Shown: piece after piece, positions 22,271-33,499 of the stretch
Numbering within the stretch: position 1 is the stretch's first letter
How the letters are laid out: every line of letters begins with the position of its first letter
NCBI GenBank assembly: GCA_026075535.2
Contig: AP026549.1
Coordinates: forward strand, 3,224,001 to 3,288,000
DNA from: Tricholoma matsutake
Lineage: Eukaryota > Basidiomycota > Agaricomycetes > Agaricales > Tricholomataceae
Length of the DNA stretch: 64,000 nt
Reading direction: 5' to 3'
The notes under the pieces: generated by a model
What the model saw: only the letters and a program-made list of their open reading frames with translations
Database searches by the model: none
Told to the model about the DNA's origin: nothing
Made by a program: the position numbers and the translations under genes

Positions 22271-22945
22271 ACAACTGAATCCATGAAAATGACAGCCTCT
22301 GACAGAAATCTACCTCTGGTGAGTCAATCCACAATCATGTACTTTTGCTCATTACTGCCACCCCAAATTCTCTCATGAGCAGCATAAGGCATTGCTCCAA
22401 CACTATGAATAAGACTACAAGTTGGTAATGGATTATATTATTACAACATTATGACAAGTTGAGTAAGACTACAAGTCTGTAATGAATTACGAGGAAGTCA
22501 ATAATGGCTTGAAATGGTCACCAGTTACAAGTGTAGCAGCTGTAGCTGGATACTGATTGCTGCCTTCTATATCCAAAACCTGCATCTCAGCTAATTTTAT
22601 GTCCCACAGTTTGAAAAGTCACTAAATTTTGTAAATGGTTACTTCAAATTACTAACCATGTGTAAAATGCCTATGATGTTTTTGATGCACAGAATTTTTC
22701 ACACATTCCAGGATTGAAGAATGAGTCTTATGTAAACATAAGGACTTATAATGTGTTCCTCTCATCTCATCAGATCTAAAACCAGTGATGAAAATAGGTT
22801 ATGATAGATCCAAGGTTCAGCCTGGATGGTGCAAGACTCACTTAGTAGTCTTAGCTACACTGTATCCTGCCATATCTAATTGAACCTGGGATTGATTGTA
22901 ACCTATTTCCATCACATATTTCAGATCTGATGAGACAAGAATAAC
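22271..22945. other. Flank of element A with dispersed repeat copy 2
   Basis: 22430-22770 matches 13180-13480 in direct orientation, so the pair brackets element A. No coding frame was recognised in the remainder. Confidence 0.5.
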
Positions 22946-23182
22946 ATGCAGCCACATTTGTTCAGTATATACCCTAACATCAAAAATCTAAATGCATGGA
23001 AAGCTAACAAGCTTATGACAACAATGGAAAATGACATACTTCAAACATTGTGCAGCAGACTTGGCCAGATGGTAGAAGAACCAGGTTTCATTGCATGGTT
23101 GTTATCCATGCTCAGCCATTTCCAGAACTTGCCACCTGCATTGACTTCAGAATGTTGCCTGCATGCCACAAGCTACATGTGA
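22946..23182 (+). CDS. Unrecognised 78-codon ORF
   Basis: ATG 22946 to TGA 23180, with no family match that I recognise. Composition is ordinary and the C-terminus contains CCLHATSYM. It may be an exon of a larger gene or a chance frame. Confidence 0.15.
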   Translation: MQPHLFSIYPNIKNLNAWKANKLMTTMENDILQTLCSRLGQMVEEPGFIAWLLSMLSHFQNLPPALTSECCLHATSYM

Positions 23183-23296
23183 TGAATGGGATACATTTCA
23201 TGTAAGTAGAGTACATAAGCTGGCTACAAAGTCATGACTTACAGCAAGTTTTGATGAGATTTAGTGACTAAAGCCATGGTCTGGGCCTGGCTTTTG

Positions 23297-23620
23297 TTAG
23301 GAAACAGCCCCATCACCTGATAAAATTTCATTTTTATTTTATTATGTTGAATTACACTACATTATTCTGAATTATGCTACATGACACTGCATGTGACCAC
23401 TCCAAACATTGACGGGTCATGTGTCTATCAATGCATCAATGTATACATGCATGTACATGCGTGCTGGTAGCAACAATGTACAATATATGTAACATAGTAT
23501 ATAAATCTTGAATACACACCTAGGGGACCCCAGTTGTGTTCTCTTAGGTATTCCACCTATACTTGTGGTGCAAAATACCTTTCTCAACCAACTATTCTAT
23601 TAATAACCCATCACATCAAA
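23297..23620 (+). mobile_element. Possible solo LTR
   Basis: The block begins TGTTAGGAAAC and contains a TATATAAATC box near 23500 followed by pyrimidine-rich sequence, the layout of a fungal Copia-type LTR. No second copy in the window, no clear end and no target duplication were found. Low confidence. Confidence 0.25.
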
Positions 23621-23950
23621 ACCATCAATTTCCCCATCACACACACACATCCCACCCCCTCTTGTAGAGAGAACCTGCATGGTCATAGCTAGCAGATAGT
23701 GGGCATCACCCTAACAGAAGAACATAACTTCCCATATCAGTGTGCCTTCTCTTACTTGTGCATATGTCATTGTTTCATTGTGCCACATCTGATTACTCAT
23801 CCTTTTGGCATGAGCTGGAAGTACTTGTGCATATGTAATCTACCTTTCTTTTGTAGGCCAACACCAGGCACCTTACATTGTGACTGTCAGTGATCAAGAG
23901 GCAGCACTCGTCATTAGAACAGCTGCAACCAGACAACCAATTGGATCTGG

Positions 23951-24640
23951 TGTTAAGAACTGATTCTAGAGTGCACGTTGGAATCTGGTAGGACCCTGCA
24001 GGTGTTGATAGCGGTTGTCGGGTCATAGCGATTCTGTGGAAGGGGAACAGAAAGGACTTGGCTTCAACTTATAAGAAGTTGCACCCTTCACCTTGTCTGG
24101 TGTCCTAATTTCAAGACAAAGGTTTGGAGGTAGGAGTGGGTAGGTGTGGGAAGTGCGGGGAAGGAGTATGGAGGGACTTGGGTTAAGTTCGGATGAGACA
24201 AGAACTTTGGAGGGAGAACTAGAGGTCGAGTTGAATGAAGTCCGGACTCTTGAGGTAGGAGTAGAACAAATTGGATTGGTAGGTTAAGTAGAGTTTATGT
24301 CAAATCTTTATCGAGTCTTTGTCAATATACAAACTGAGGAATACAAGTCAAAACTAACTAGGCTTAAATACTGGGGTACAGAATCAGAGTGGAACATCTC
24401 AGTAACTGTGGCAGTGTCTCGACTGCATAAATAAATTACTTAGCAGGGGCTACACAGCAGTCCATAGTTGAATTTCCAAAAGAGATGGCAGCCTTGAGAA
24501 GGCAGCCTGATGCACAGCAGTGTGGGCAGTGCAAGGTGGCTGGGAACAAAAGTGGAAGGAGTCAGTGAATGTCAGGTTCAAGATGCAGAAAAGGGTCAGA
24601 CAGGTGTGGGTTCCAATCAGGCGAGCAACGGTTCTTGACA
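23951..24640 (-). repeat. Element B 3' LTR
   Basis: On the plus strand it runs TGTTAAGAACTG to GGTTCTTGACA. It is very similar to 30777-31501 but about 35 bp shorter. The copy of the self-primer segment here has CAAAC in place of CGAAC, a CpG-type change. Confidence 0.9.
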
Positions 24641-24655
24641 GTATTTCCCCCTTAG
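24641..24655 (-). other. Polypurine tract of element B
   Basis: On the minus strand, AAGGGGGAAATAC directly precedes the 3' LTR start TGTCAAGAAC. Confidence 0.65.
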
Positions 24656-24789
24656 TGCCGAGCTTATGAGGCACATGGGTGTTTGAGTCTGAATAAGGAA
24701 GTTGGTTGAATTTCCAAAAGTGGCAGTTGGTTGAAAAAATTTCAACATCCATCACCACCTATTCAATATGTCCCCCCCCAGCACTCTCC

Positions 24790-25719
24790 ATGAATGCCAA
24801 GTTGGCCATGATGAAGGCCCAACAAGAACAGATGGAACAGGAGATGAGGGAGCTAGAGGAGGAAGCAAAGAGGCAGGAAGAGGAGGAGCGGAGGGTGCAG
24901 GAGGCGCAAAAAGCAGCAGAGGAGGCTGCGAAGGCTGAGATGGGGCACACCAGGAGGCAGAGGCACCGAAGAAAGAAGTGGCGGCCACACAAAAAGTGGA
25001 GAAGAAGCAGGTGGCTGCCTCCGTAGGTTTGTGGGAAGAGGCCAAGGGGAGCAAGTCCCCAAAGAAGAAGAAGGTCACCAAGTCAAAGACAAGAGTGGGG
25101 TCAGAGGAATCCAAGGGTCCAGTGCAGGTGCAGGTGGCCTTGCCTTGCAAAAGGTAGGGTTTTGTTTTACCTATCCTTCTTCCTTTACTGATGAGTGGCC
25201 TAGATGCAAATATCAAAAGATTTTGTGTTTCAAGATGGGCGCGTGGGGACATGTGTGTGACAATTGCATGTGCATCAAGCATAAATGTGAGGAGGTGGTG
25301 TGGGAGGGGCAGGAGTCCCCTGCAGAAAAACGGCAGGGACCACAATAGGAACAGCAGGTTTGGCGGAGGGAAGCAGGGAGATTGCAGAGCTGCTGCTGCA
25401 GCTGGTGAAGGTGGTGAGGAAAGGGTTTGGCGAGGTCACAAGTAGTGTGGTGGAGGTGCAGGAGACAATGGAGGAGGTTCAGGAGGCATTGGACCTGGAG
25501 TGGGAAGAGGATAAAAGTGCAGAGGAGAGTGACAAGGAGGAGGAAGAAATTGAGTGGGCGACCAGGGAGGCAAGGCAGGAAAGGCATGGAATCTGCCAGT
25601 CTGGTGATGACTGGGTGGCCTTCCAGAAGTATCTGGAGAAGAGGCGGGCAGATAACAAGGAGGTGGAAGAGAACAAGGGTGAGAAAGAGGGTGAGGGGGA
25701 AGCAGATGTGGAGGTGTAG
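24790..25719 (+). pseudogene. Antisense accessory gene of element B: coiled coil plus Zn2Cys6-like cluster
   Basis: The gene lies in the pol-to-3'LTR interval but on the opposite strand to gag-pol. ATG 24790 starts a Glu/Lys/Gln-rich coiled coil (MKAQQEQMEQEMRELEEEAK and beyond). After a small indel near 24940-24960 a Lys-rich frame (EAPKKEVAATQKVEKKQ; SKSPKKKKVTKSK) leads to a 50-bp intron, 25154-25203 (GTAGGG...CCTAG, branch CTGAT). Splicing creates C-X2-C-X6-C-X9-C-X2-C-X6-C (PCKRCKYQKILC, then CDNCMCIKHKC), the spacing of fungal GAL4-type zinc clusters. A frame change near 25340 leads to an acidic tail ending at 25717. It resembles hypothetical mushroom proteins with a coiled coil and Cys cluster. 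A DNA-binding role is inference. Confidence 0.6.
25154..25203 (+). other. Intron joining the two halves of the Cys6 cluster
   Basis: GT...AG, 50 bp, with CTGAT branch-like sequence. Removing it places the first Cys (25146) two residues before the second (25205). Without splicing the frame stops at TAG. Confidence 0.6.
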
Positions 25720-25827
25720 GGATCTGGTTGGATCCGGGCAAAAAAATAAAACTCTTAATTTTTTTAATTTTGTTTGTAATAAAATTTGTTTCTGAATCCT
25801 GACTGAGTGAATGAGTAAGGATGGGAC

Positions 25828-28800
25828 CTAAGTGGGTAATGGACCAGGTTTCTGTGGGTAGTGGGTGTGAAAGTCCACAAGGAGTTCTTGGGCATGACTG
25901 AGTTCCATAGCAGGTAGCCAGGAGGTTTCTTCATTGGTTCCCTGGTAACCTTCCTATCAGATGAGGTAGAGCATCTTGCAGCAACATCAGTTGTCAACCT
26001 TGGAGTCGAGGACTTTGGCAAACTCATACTCGAGCTCATCATCAATAGTGATAGGAGGAGGTGGGGGTTGTACCCAATTGGGAATTGTGTTTGTGGAGTG
26101 TTCTTCTAGTTGGAAGACATGGAAGACAGAGTGGATGGCCTGCATGTGGTCTGGAAGCTGCAGGGTGACTGAGTGAGTACCCGGGTGGGCGATGATTTTA
26201 AAGGGACTATGGTTCTTTTCAGAAAGTTTCCTAGAGGGACAGGTGGTGCAGTCCATGTGGATATTTTCCGCAGTGATGTAGGCAAAATCACCAATGTTGA
26301 AGTCAGGTGTGGGTGCCCGATGTTTGTCTGCAGGGCCTTGATAAAGCTCTTGAGTGGCCACAAGCTGTTTCTGAAGTTCCTGATGAAGGTTGTCTAGGTT
26401 GACAACAAACTCGTGGGTGTGCTGTGAGGCTAAGTCGCATTCAGGAAAGATAGAAATGTTCGGGTGATAGCCTTTGTTGGCAAAGAAAGGGGATACACCG
26501 GTAGAGGCAGAAGGAGCATTGTTTGTCCTGCTGATAGTTACAGAAAATCTGGAGGTACTGCTCAAGGGTCTGATTAAGTCGTTCCATCTGACTGTCACCT
26601 TGCAGATGATAACCCAAAGTGAAATGGATCTGCATGTTGAGAGCTTTTCCAAGGGAGCGGAAAAAATGGGAGACAAACTCAGATCCTTGGTCACAAGTGA
26701 CATGAGATGGTATGCCATGCTTGGAGAAGACATGGAGAACAAACAGGTTGGCTAATTCTTGGGCTGCAATTTTGTTAACAATCGGGATGAAAATGCCTTG
26801 TTTGCTGAGTCAGTCAACAATGACCAGGATAGCAGTGTGGCTGTTGGAGTCGGGTAGTTGCTCAATGAAATTTTCAAATCCATGAAGATCAAGTTCCAAG
26901 GTTGTTCTGGGACCGGAAGTTGCTTCAGGGTTTGTGTTGAGGCGATTTGGATCATTTGCAAGTGGTACAGGACTTGCAGAATTCCTGGACAAAGGTGCGG
27001 AGGTTTGGCCAGACAATTCCTGGTGGACAAGCTGCAGGGTTTTGTTTTGTCCAAAATGGCTGGAGAGGATATGATCATGTTTGTACTGCAGGACCTTGAG
27101 ACAAAGATCTGCAACATCTGTAGCATAGATCCAGTCAAAATGGTGGAGGAATCCTGCCTTGTCTATCATCCAATTGGTGTCAGTAGGTGTTGGAAGGTGG
27201 GCAGATGATAGTGGGTCAAGGCGTAAGGAGGTGTGGATGTCATTGTAAAGTTTCTCGACATCCATGATTACTGCTTGCTGGATGATGGGTGTTGTGAGGT
27301 AAGTGGCATGAAGAGAGGAGGTGAGTTGTCCTGTGTGAATACAGGTCAGAAATTTGTTGGGTTTATGGAGGCAAAGTTGCTATTTCCCCCTTTGCAGTAG
27401 ACATCCCAACATCTTGTGAGTGCATCCAGCTTTGCCCCCAATCTTCTGGGGTGGAAGTGGATAACAAGATTAAACTGCGAGAGATACTCGGACCATCTGG
27501 CTTGGCGGTGGGTGAGCAATTTAGTGGTGCTGAAGTATGCAAGATTTTTGTGGTCCATGACTACATCGATTGGGTTTGCTGAACCCTCAAAATATTGCTG
27601 CCAATGTTTGAAGGCTTCAAAAATGGCCAGAAGTTCATTATTGTGTATATCATAATTCAGTTCAGCAGGGTTGAAGGAGCAGGAATGGAAAGTGACTGGA
27701 TGAATTTCACCATCCACAGTGTAGACCAAGAGGATAGCCGCTAGGGCATAATCGGAAGTGTCGGTTTTGAGTACCATTTGGGAGTCGAGTACCCGTTGAG
27801 TTAGGATTGGGTGAGTGGAATGACAATGTCTGAATAGCCGTTAATGAAGCAGCAGTAAAAATTACAAAAGCCTAAGAAGGATTGAATATCTTTAACATTC
27901 CTAGGCTCGGGCCTGTCGAGCACTGTTTTGACTTTATCCTCAGACATCCGGAGTCCATCTGGTGACAAGATGAAACCTAGATATTCAACGGTGTCTTTGT
28001 GGAATTCACATTTCTGGCAAGGCATAAAGTCCATGTTTCCAGAGTCGTCAGAGGACTGGGCCCCATGTTGGGACTTGTCATCGGAGTAAATTAGGATGTC
28101 GTCGAGGTAGATGATGACACAGATGTCCAGCAAGTAACTGAAGATGTTGTTCATGAACCACTAGAAGACTGTGGGTGCATTAGTGAGACCAAAAGGAACC
28201 ACCAACCACTCGAAGGATCCATAGTGGGTGCAGAAAATCAGTTTCCACTTGTCATCATTGTGATAGGCATGCCACAAGTCTATCTTGGTGAACAAGTGGG
28301 CTTTTTGGGGGGGGTTGAGCAGGTTGGAAATGAGTGGAAGTGGGTAGTGGTCCTTTTTCATGAGATGGTTGAGCCCTCAGTAATTGACACAAAGTCGTAG
28401 GCTGCCATCCTTCTTCTTGACAAAGAGAATCGGAGCGCCGTGCAGGGATTTAGATGGGTGGATGAAACCTGAGTGGATGTTCTCATCAATGAAAACTTGT
28501 AAGGCTTCTAATTCAGAGGGAGAGAGAGAATACACGTGACCCAGAGGAGGGGGAGCATTATCTTCTGTCTCTATGTTGAGGTTGCAGAGGAAGGGTATCT
28601 GCTTTAGTCTTATTAAAGACATCAGCAAATTTATGATACTCAGTGGGAATGCTGGAAAGATCAGCCAGGTTTGAGAGCAGGTGATTAATCCTTCTGGAGT
28701 GAAGGTCATCTGGAAGGTTACTGCCCCAGGAGGTTTGCTAGCGCATGCATAAGCGGCAGCATTGACAAATGAAATGTCGGGAGGGGTAAACTTAGGTGGA

Positions 28801-29342
28801 ATGGGGGGTTCTGAAGGTGCAGGTGAATCGGGGGTTTCTACCAGAAGGTTCAGGGACATGGGTGATGTCAGGGGTGCTGGACCTCTATGATCTGCAGAGC
28901 AGAGAGCGATTTGGCTTGAAGACCAGTCAGTCAACGGATTGTATTGCTTCAGCCAGTTATGACCGAGTACAGCAGAACAGGAAGAGTCAAGCGAGGTTAC
29001 ATAGAATGACAGATTGAACACTTCACCAGTAGGAAAGGTGACCAGAAGTTTGACAACTTGAGCTATAGTGGAGTTGCAAGATCCATCAAAGAGCCATAAT
29101 CTGATCAGGTTCATGGATTCCATGCTGAGTTGTTTATCCAACATGAAAGAGGAGTTGAGGAAGCAATGGGAGGAGCTAGAGTTGATAAGGGCTCACACAA
29201 GAGTGGAATAGTTGGGAATGGTCCAAAGGATGGTGAGGGAGTCAGGGTTGGAAAGAGCAGATGTGTTGAGATGAACATAGGCAGCCAAATGGGTAAGGTC
29301 AACACAACCCCCAGCCCCAATGGCTGTTTCCTGAGGGTTGCA
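25828..29342 (-). pseudogene. pol: Element B pol
   Basis: Read on the minus strand, pol lies in the -1 frame relative to gag. The protease has LINSSSS where LIDSG is expected, so the catalytic Asp is lost. RT shows [32 protein letters not shown] and an intact YLDD (near 28095). Stops at 28377 (TGA for Arg) and 28162 (TAG for Gln) interrupt it, and near 27790 roughly 50 codons between RT and RNase H are missing, with a frame change. RNase H has LKTDTSDYALAAIL. Integrase shows DHILSSHFGQNKT and LVIVD...LSKQ but is shifted near 26520. The chromodomain region near 25990-25860 is readable with TGA and TAG where Arg-Trp is expected. The end is TAG 25828. Confidence 0.85.
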
Positions 29343-29344
29343 GA

Positions 29345-30544
29345 CTATTTCTCTGAGTCTGCAGTGTTGGAAAGGACAGTGGAAGCATGGGCTTTTGCAG
29401 CTTTGTATTTTGGGCAGCTTGCTGCTACATGCCCTTCCTCACCACAGTAGAGACAGAGTCTCTCTTTCATGCAACATTCACATTCATCCCCAGTAAGCTT
29501 ACCATTCTTCCCCAACTTATCAGAGATGGATGACTTGGGCTTATTTCGGGGAGTGTTCTTTGTTGCAGAAGACTGCTGGTTTGAGGTGTTACCGCAGGTG
29601 GAATTTGAGGAGACTTGGTTGGTAGACAAGGAAGGACCTTTGGAAGTGTCCTTCTGGCTGGGGCTAGAAAGGTTACTGGAATTCTCTGTTTCAAGGCAGG
29701 TTTCTTCCTCTTGTATCCAGTAGATGTTGTTGCTGTCCTGCAATCTCAAGTGCAATTCCACAAGAGTCTTGGGTTTACCACCCCAAAGAACTTCTATGCG
29801 AATTCAGAGTGGAAGGCTGTGGAAATAGTGGTCACAAAGGGCAGCTTCATTCCAGTTGACCCTAGAAGCTAATTCCCAGAAATCAACATTATACTTTGTG
29901 ATACGACCACCTTTCTTCATTGCTAAGTCAGAGAGAGCTTTTTCTGCATCTCCGACTGGGTCGTGCAGGCCAAAGTTGCTTTTGAGCTCAGTGAGGAAAG
30001 CTTTGTAGTCCCACATCCAGTGTGTGGAATCTGTTGGGTCATTAAGACCAGGCTCAAACCAACTAAGAGCTGATACCTTAAGATAAGAAAGGATGAATAT
30101 GATCTTTTTCTCATCAGAGGAAAATATGTGTGGACAGTTGCAGAAATGAAGATTACAGGAGACTAGGAAGTCTCTAAGTTTCTTTGGATTGGTCCCATTG
30201 AAAGTGTTGGGGTCATGAACTTTGATTTTTTTGGTCTTGGGTGCATTATTCTGATGAAGGTTGCGGATACTCTCCAACAGGTTGTAAAGGACATCTATGA
30301 ACCTATCCCCTGGATCAGGGTTTTCCACTGCAGGAAGTTGATAATCTGGATCATTGGGATTGGGGTCACCCCCAGGGCCATCAGGACCACTAGGGTTGTT
30401 GGGTCTGCCAGGAGGTCCATCCTCTAGACCAGGATCTTCCAACCCAAAGTGTTCAGGCTTGTTGATTCCCCCTACATACTCAAGGGTAGTTGTGGGCTGA
30501 AAATGTTCTGGATTGGCGGAAGAATGTGGGGCACAAGTAGACAT
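29345..30544 (-). pseudogene. gag: Element B gag
   Basis: ATG 30544 to TAG 29345, about 400 codons, broken by one TGA at 29804 where Arg is expected. The N-terminus is Pro/Gly/Asp-rich. The capsid part includes NTFNGTNPKKLRDFLVSCNL and ALSWFEPGL, as in Tf1/sushi-group gag. The C-terminus carries one standard CCHC knuckle, CLYCGEEGHVAASC. Pol follows in the -1 frame; unlike element A, I saw no canonical slippery heptamer before the stop. Confidence 0.88.
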
Positions 30545-30763
30545 GAGATTAGCACTGATTGATGGGGCTCCTGAGCTGATTTGTCAGAAGATGTTCGAGG
30601 GTCTGGAAGATACTCCAAAAGTAGTGCCAGGTTGAGGGTCAGGAAGAGTGGATTGCTGAATTGCAGAGATCCCAGGAATGGTATCAGCGCATTGGGAATT
30701 TCTGGTTGTGCACTGGTGGGTCTTGGCAGGGGTCATAGAGAAGAGTGAGACAAGTGAAGTGTG

Positions 30764-30774
30764 AGTTCATATAT
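30764..30774 (-). other. Element B self-complementary primer-binding site
   Basis: On the minus strand ATATATGAACT begins two bases after the 5' LTR and pairs with 31164-31174 (AGTTCGTATAT), 11 bases with one G-U pair. The spacing from the LTR is the same as in element A. Confidence 0.5.
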
Positions 30775-31163
30775 ACTGTTAAGAACTGATCCTAGAGTGC
30801 ACGTTGGAATCCGGTCAGACCCTGTGGGTGTCAATAGTGGAAGGTTGTTGGGTCATAGCAGTTTCTGTGGAAGGGGAACAGAAAGGACCTGGCTTCAACT
30901 TATAAGAAGTTGCACCCTTCACCTTGTCTGGTGTCCTAATTTCAAGACGAAGGTTTGGAGGTAGGAGCAGGTAGGTGCGGGAAGTGCAGGGAAGAAGTAT
31001 GGAGGGACTTGGGTTAAGTTCAGATGAGACCAGAACTTCAGAGGGAGAACTAGAGGTCGAGTCAAATGAAGTTTGGACTCTTAGAGGATGGAGGTATGAG
31101 TAGAACAAATTGGATTGGCAGGTTAAGTAGAGTTTATGTCAAATCTTTATTGAGTCTTTGTCA

Positions 31164-31174
31164 ATATACGAACT
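31164..31174 (-). promoter_or_regulatory. Predicted element B transcript start and self-primer
   Basis: AGTTCGTATAT lies 35 bases downstream of the TATA-like TATTTAAG on the minus strand and is complementary to the primer-binding site. Confidence 0.5.
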
Positions 31175-31201
31175 GAGGAATACAAGTTGAAACTAACTAG
31201 G

Positions 31202-31209
31202 CTTAAATA
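31202..31209 (-). promoter_or_regulatory. TATA box of element B LTR
   Basis: TATTTAAG on the minus strand, 35 bases before the predicted start at 31174. The same layout occurs in element A. Confidence 0.5.
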
Positions 31210-31619
31210 CTGGGGTATGGAATCAGAGCAGAACATCTTGGTAACTGTGGCAGTGTCTCGACTGCATAAATAAATTACTTAACAGGGGCTGCACAGCAGT
31301 TCATAGTCAAATTTGCAAAAGAGATGGCAGCCCTGAGAAGGCAGCCATGGGTGCTGTACAAGGTGGCCTGATGCACAGCAGTGTGGGCAGTGCAAGGTGG
31401 CCAGGAGCAAAAGTTGAAGGAGTCGGTGAATGTTGGGTTCGAGATGCTGAAAAGGGTCGGATGGGTGTGGGTTTCAATCGGGCAAGGAACAGTTCTTGAC
31501 ATCTGGTTTAGTTATGATTTACATTACTCTATTTGGACAACTATTCTAGTTACAAGCTGAATTCAGTGATAACTCCAAGATCAGGCACCTTAGCTGAAGA
31601 AGTGATTCATCACAGATCT

Positions 31620-33320
31620 ATCTGTTATATCCAAACCATCAACTTCTAATCCCAGTCCTAATACCATTCCCGCATGAGCACTAGAGGTGAAGATTGATGC
31701 ACTTACAGCACAAGTGTCAAAATTAGTGTTGGTGTTGGCAGCATTACTAGTGCTTAAAGGTCTGGTCCATGTGACCAGAAAATAACCAGGATTGGACCAG
31801 ACCAGGACCAGAAAAAACCGGACCATCAGTCTGGTTTTTTCAAATTTTAAGTTAGAAAACTGCAAAAGACTGGTCCTACAAGACCAGTCCTGACCAGTCA
31901 TAACTGGTTAAGCACAGCCACATAATCCTCTTGCTATTACCTTGAAACTGGTCAAAAAATTAAGCAGATCAGTGAAGAATTGAGTGAGATATCACCAAAA
32001 ATGAGTTTCCCAATCAGGTTTCAGGTCGTGAAACCCGTCTTTGGTGATATCTCACTCAATTCTTCACCGATCTGCTTAATTCTTTGACCGGTTTCAAGGG
32101 AATTACTATGGGTAGGTTTCCCACAAGTGTTTTTGAGCAGTTATTTCCACTTTGCACATCAGTCTTACTGGCTTTTAGTAAAACCGGTCACAACTGGTTA
32201 GGACCGGTTTTTTGCAGTTTTTTGTGGTTCTGGTCCGGTTATTTGGTTATTTCCTTTTATGGAGGACCGGTCCGGTTCTGGTCTTGCCAAAAATAGCGTG
32301 AGAACCGGGACCAGACTGGACTTTTAAGCACTAAGCATCACAGCCCAGACAAGCAGAAGTACAGCCAGAGATGACAGTAGACAGAGATGATGAGATGGTG
32401 GAGATGGTGGAGTGGGTGTCACAAGATGATCTGCAGATGGTGGAGAAGTCCGAAAATGGAAAAGTGTGCTTACCTAAGTATGCACCCTCACAAATCTTTG
32501 ACGGTACCATGGAGAATACAAAATCATTTATCAGCTCTATAGTATTGTACATCCATGGAAGAAAGCCAGAGTCTCATACAGCTGAGTCTAGGATAATGTT
32601 TGCTCTCTCATACATCCAGAGGGGAAAAGCACAGTTCTGGAGAAATGAGGCTATTAATCAAATTGCCATGGGAAATAAACCATTTGTGACTTTCAAGGAA
32701 TATTTGGAGAGATTGGAGGCACTGTTTGGGGATCCTAATCTGAAGGCAACAGCCAATGCCAAATTAAAAACCATGCACCAAGGTTCCCTCACAGTGGATG
32801 AATTTATTTTGCAGTTCAAAGCAGAGGCTTCGCAGATGGACATGGGAGAAGCCACATTGGTAGAATTTTTTGAAAGCAGGATTAAATCCCTCCTTATTCA
32901 AGTCTATCTACTGACTACCTTCTATGCCAGAGAGGTTGGATGAGTGGTATAATTGGGTGATGTGCCTTGATCGGCAATATCGTCAAAAAACAGGCCAAAT
33001 CAAAGTTGATGCATGGAAGTAGTAAATTGGGAAAGCCATCAGGAGGAAAGTCTGAGAAATGAAAGGTGCCTCAGGTGCAAGCTACAAGGGCACAGCCACC
33101 ATCCATGGCAGTGACACCTATTATTGCAAAGTCAGCAGCACCAGACACCATGGAGGTTGATCAAGCAAGGAGACAAGCCCCACTTAAATGTTTTAACTGT
33201 GGGCAGTTAGGACATATTTCTAGGAATTGTAGGCAGAAGAGAAAGATCAGGGAAGCTACAATTGAGGAAGTGAAGCAGGAGGAAGGGAGGCAGCAGAATT
33301 TTGTGGAAGAGTCCCAGTGA
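31620..33320 (+). pseudogene. gag: Element C gag, interrupted by a fold-back element
   Basis: The N-terminal part before 31748 reads VKIDALTAQVSKLVLVLAA and resumes in frame after 32341 as SQPRQAEVQPEMTV once the fold-back element and one duplication copy are left out. Then come KYAPSQIFDGTMENTKSFI, YIQRGKAQFWRNEA and FGDPNLKATANAKLKTMHQG, typical of Gypsy capsid. Frames are disturbed after 32940. The zinc knuckle CFNCGQLGHISRNC lies near 33190. The start codon is not certain; several TGA codons stand where Arg is expected. Confidence 0.82.
31748..32333. mobile_element. Fold-back hAT-like element (586 bp)
   Basis: Ends are TAGTGCTTAAA and TTTAAGCACTA. The flanking 8 bp AGCATTAC and AGCATCAC form a duplication with one C/T change. 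Almost the whole element is an inverted repeat, with arms joined near 32010-32040 (GTGAAGAATTGAGTGAGATA pairs exactly with its complement). Outer arms are rich in GACCAGT/ACCGGTCC words. There is no coding sequence. Confidence 0.85.
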
Positions 33321-33499
33321 AGGTTTCCCCATTGTTGACCCAGAATCATTACAATGTACTAGTATCCAAGGAAACCCAGGGCAAACCAGAAAAGGAAATC
33401 AATGCTGAGGGCAACCAACTCCAATCATGTGACAAAGAAAATTGCCAAACACTATTTCTGAAAACCCCTAAATTATCTATTCACTCTGTGTGAATAGAA

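Larger units (their letters stand above)
23951..31501 (-). mobile_element. Complete Ty3/Gypsy chromovirus, element B
   Basis: LTRs at 23951-24640 and 30777-31501 bound a 7.55-kb element read on the minus strand. The perfect 5-bp duplication TCTGG lies at 23946-23950 and 31502-31506. The inside holds gag, pol ending in a chromodomain, and, between pol and the 3' LTR, an intron-containing gene on the opposite strand. Several in-frame stops and indels show it is inactive, and more decayed than element A. Confidence 0.92.
30777..31501 (-). repeat. Element B 5' LTR
   Basis: On the plus strand it runs TGTTAAGAACTG to AGTTCTTGACA. The minus strand holds a TATA box (31202-31209) and the self-primer segment. 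Confidence 0.9.

Noticed and set aside
23640..23660. CACACACAC tract as a regulatory site
   Set aside because: A short simple repeat with no supporting context.
24752..25345. Minus-strand open frame of about 197 codons opposite the antisense gene
   Set aside because: Composition (long Pro, Ser, Leu runs) is the mirror of the Glu/Lys-rich coiled coil on the plus strand. Only the plus strand shows a splice site and a Cys pattern.
30680..30700. TGGTATCAG near the element B 5' end as a tRNA-Met primer site
   Set aside because: It lies about 90 bases from the LTR and on the wrong strand for element B; the self-complementary site beside the LTR fits better.
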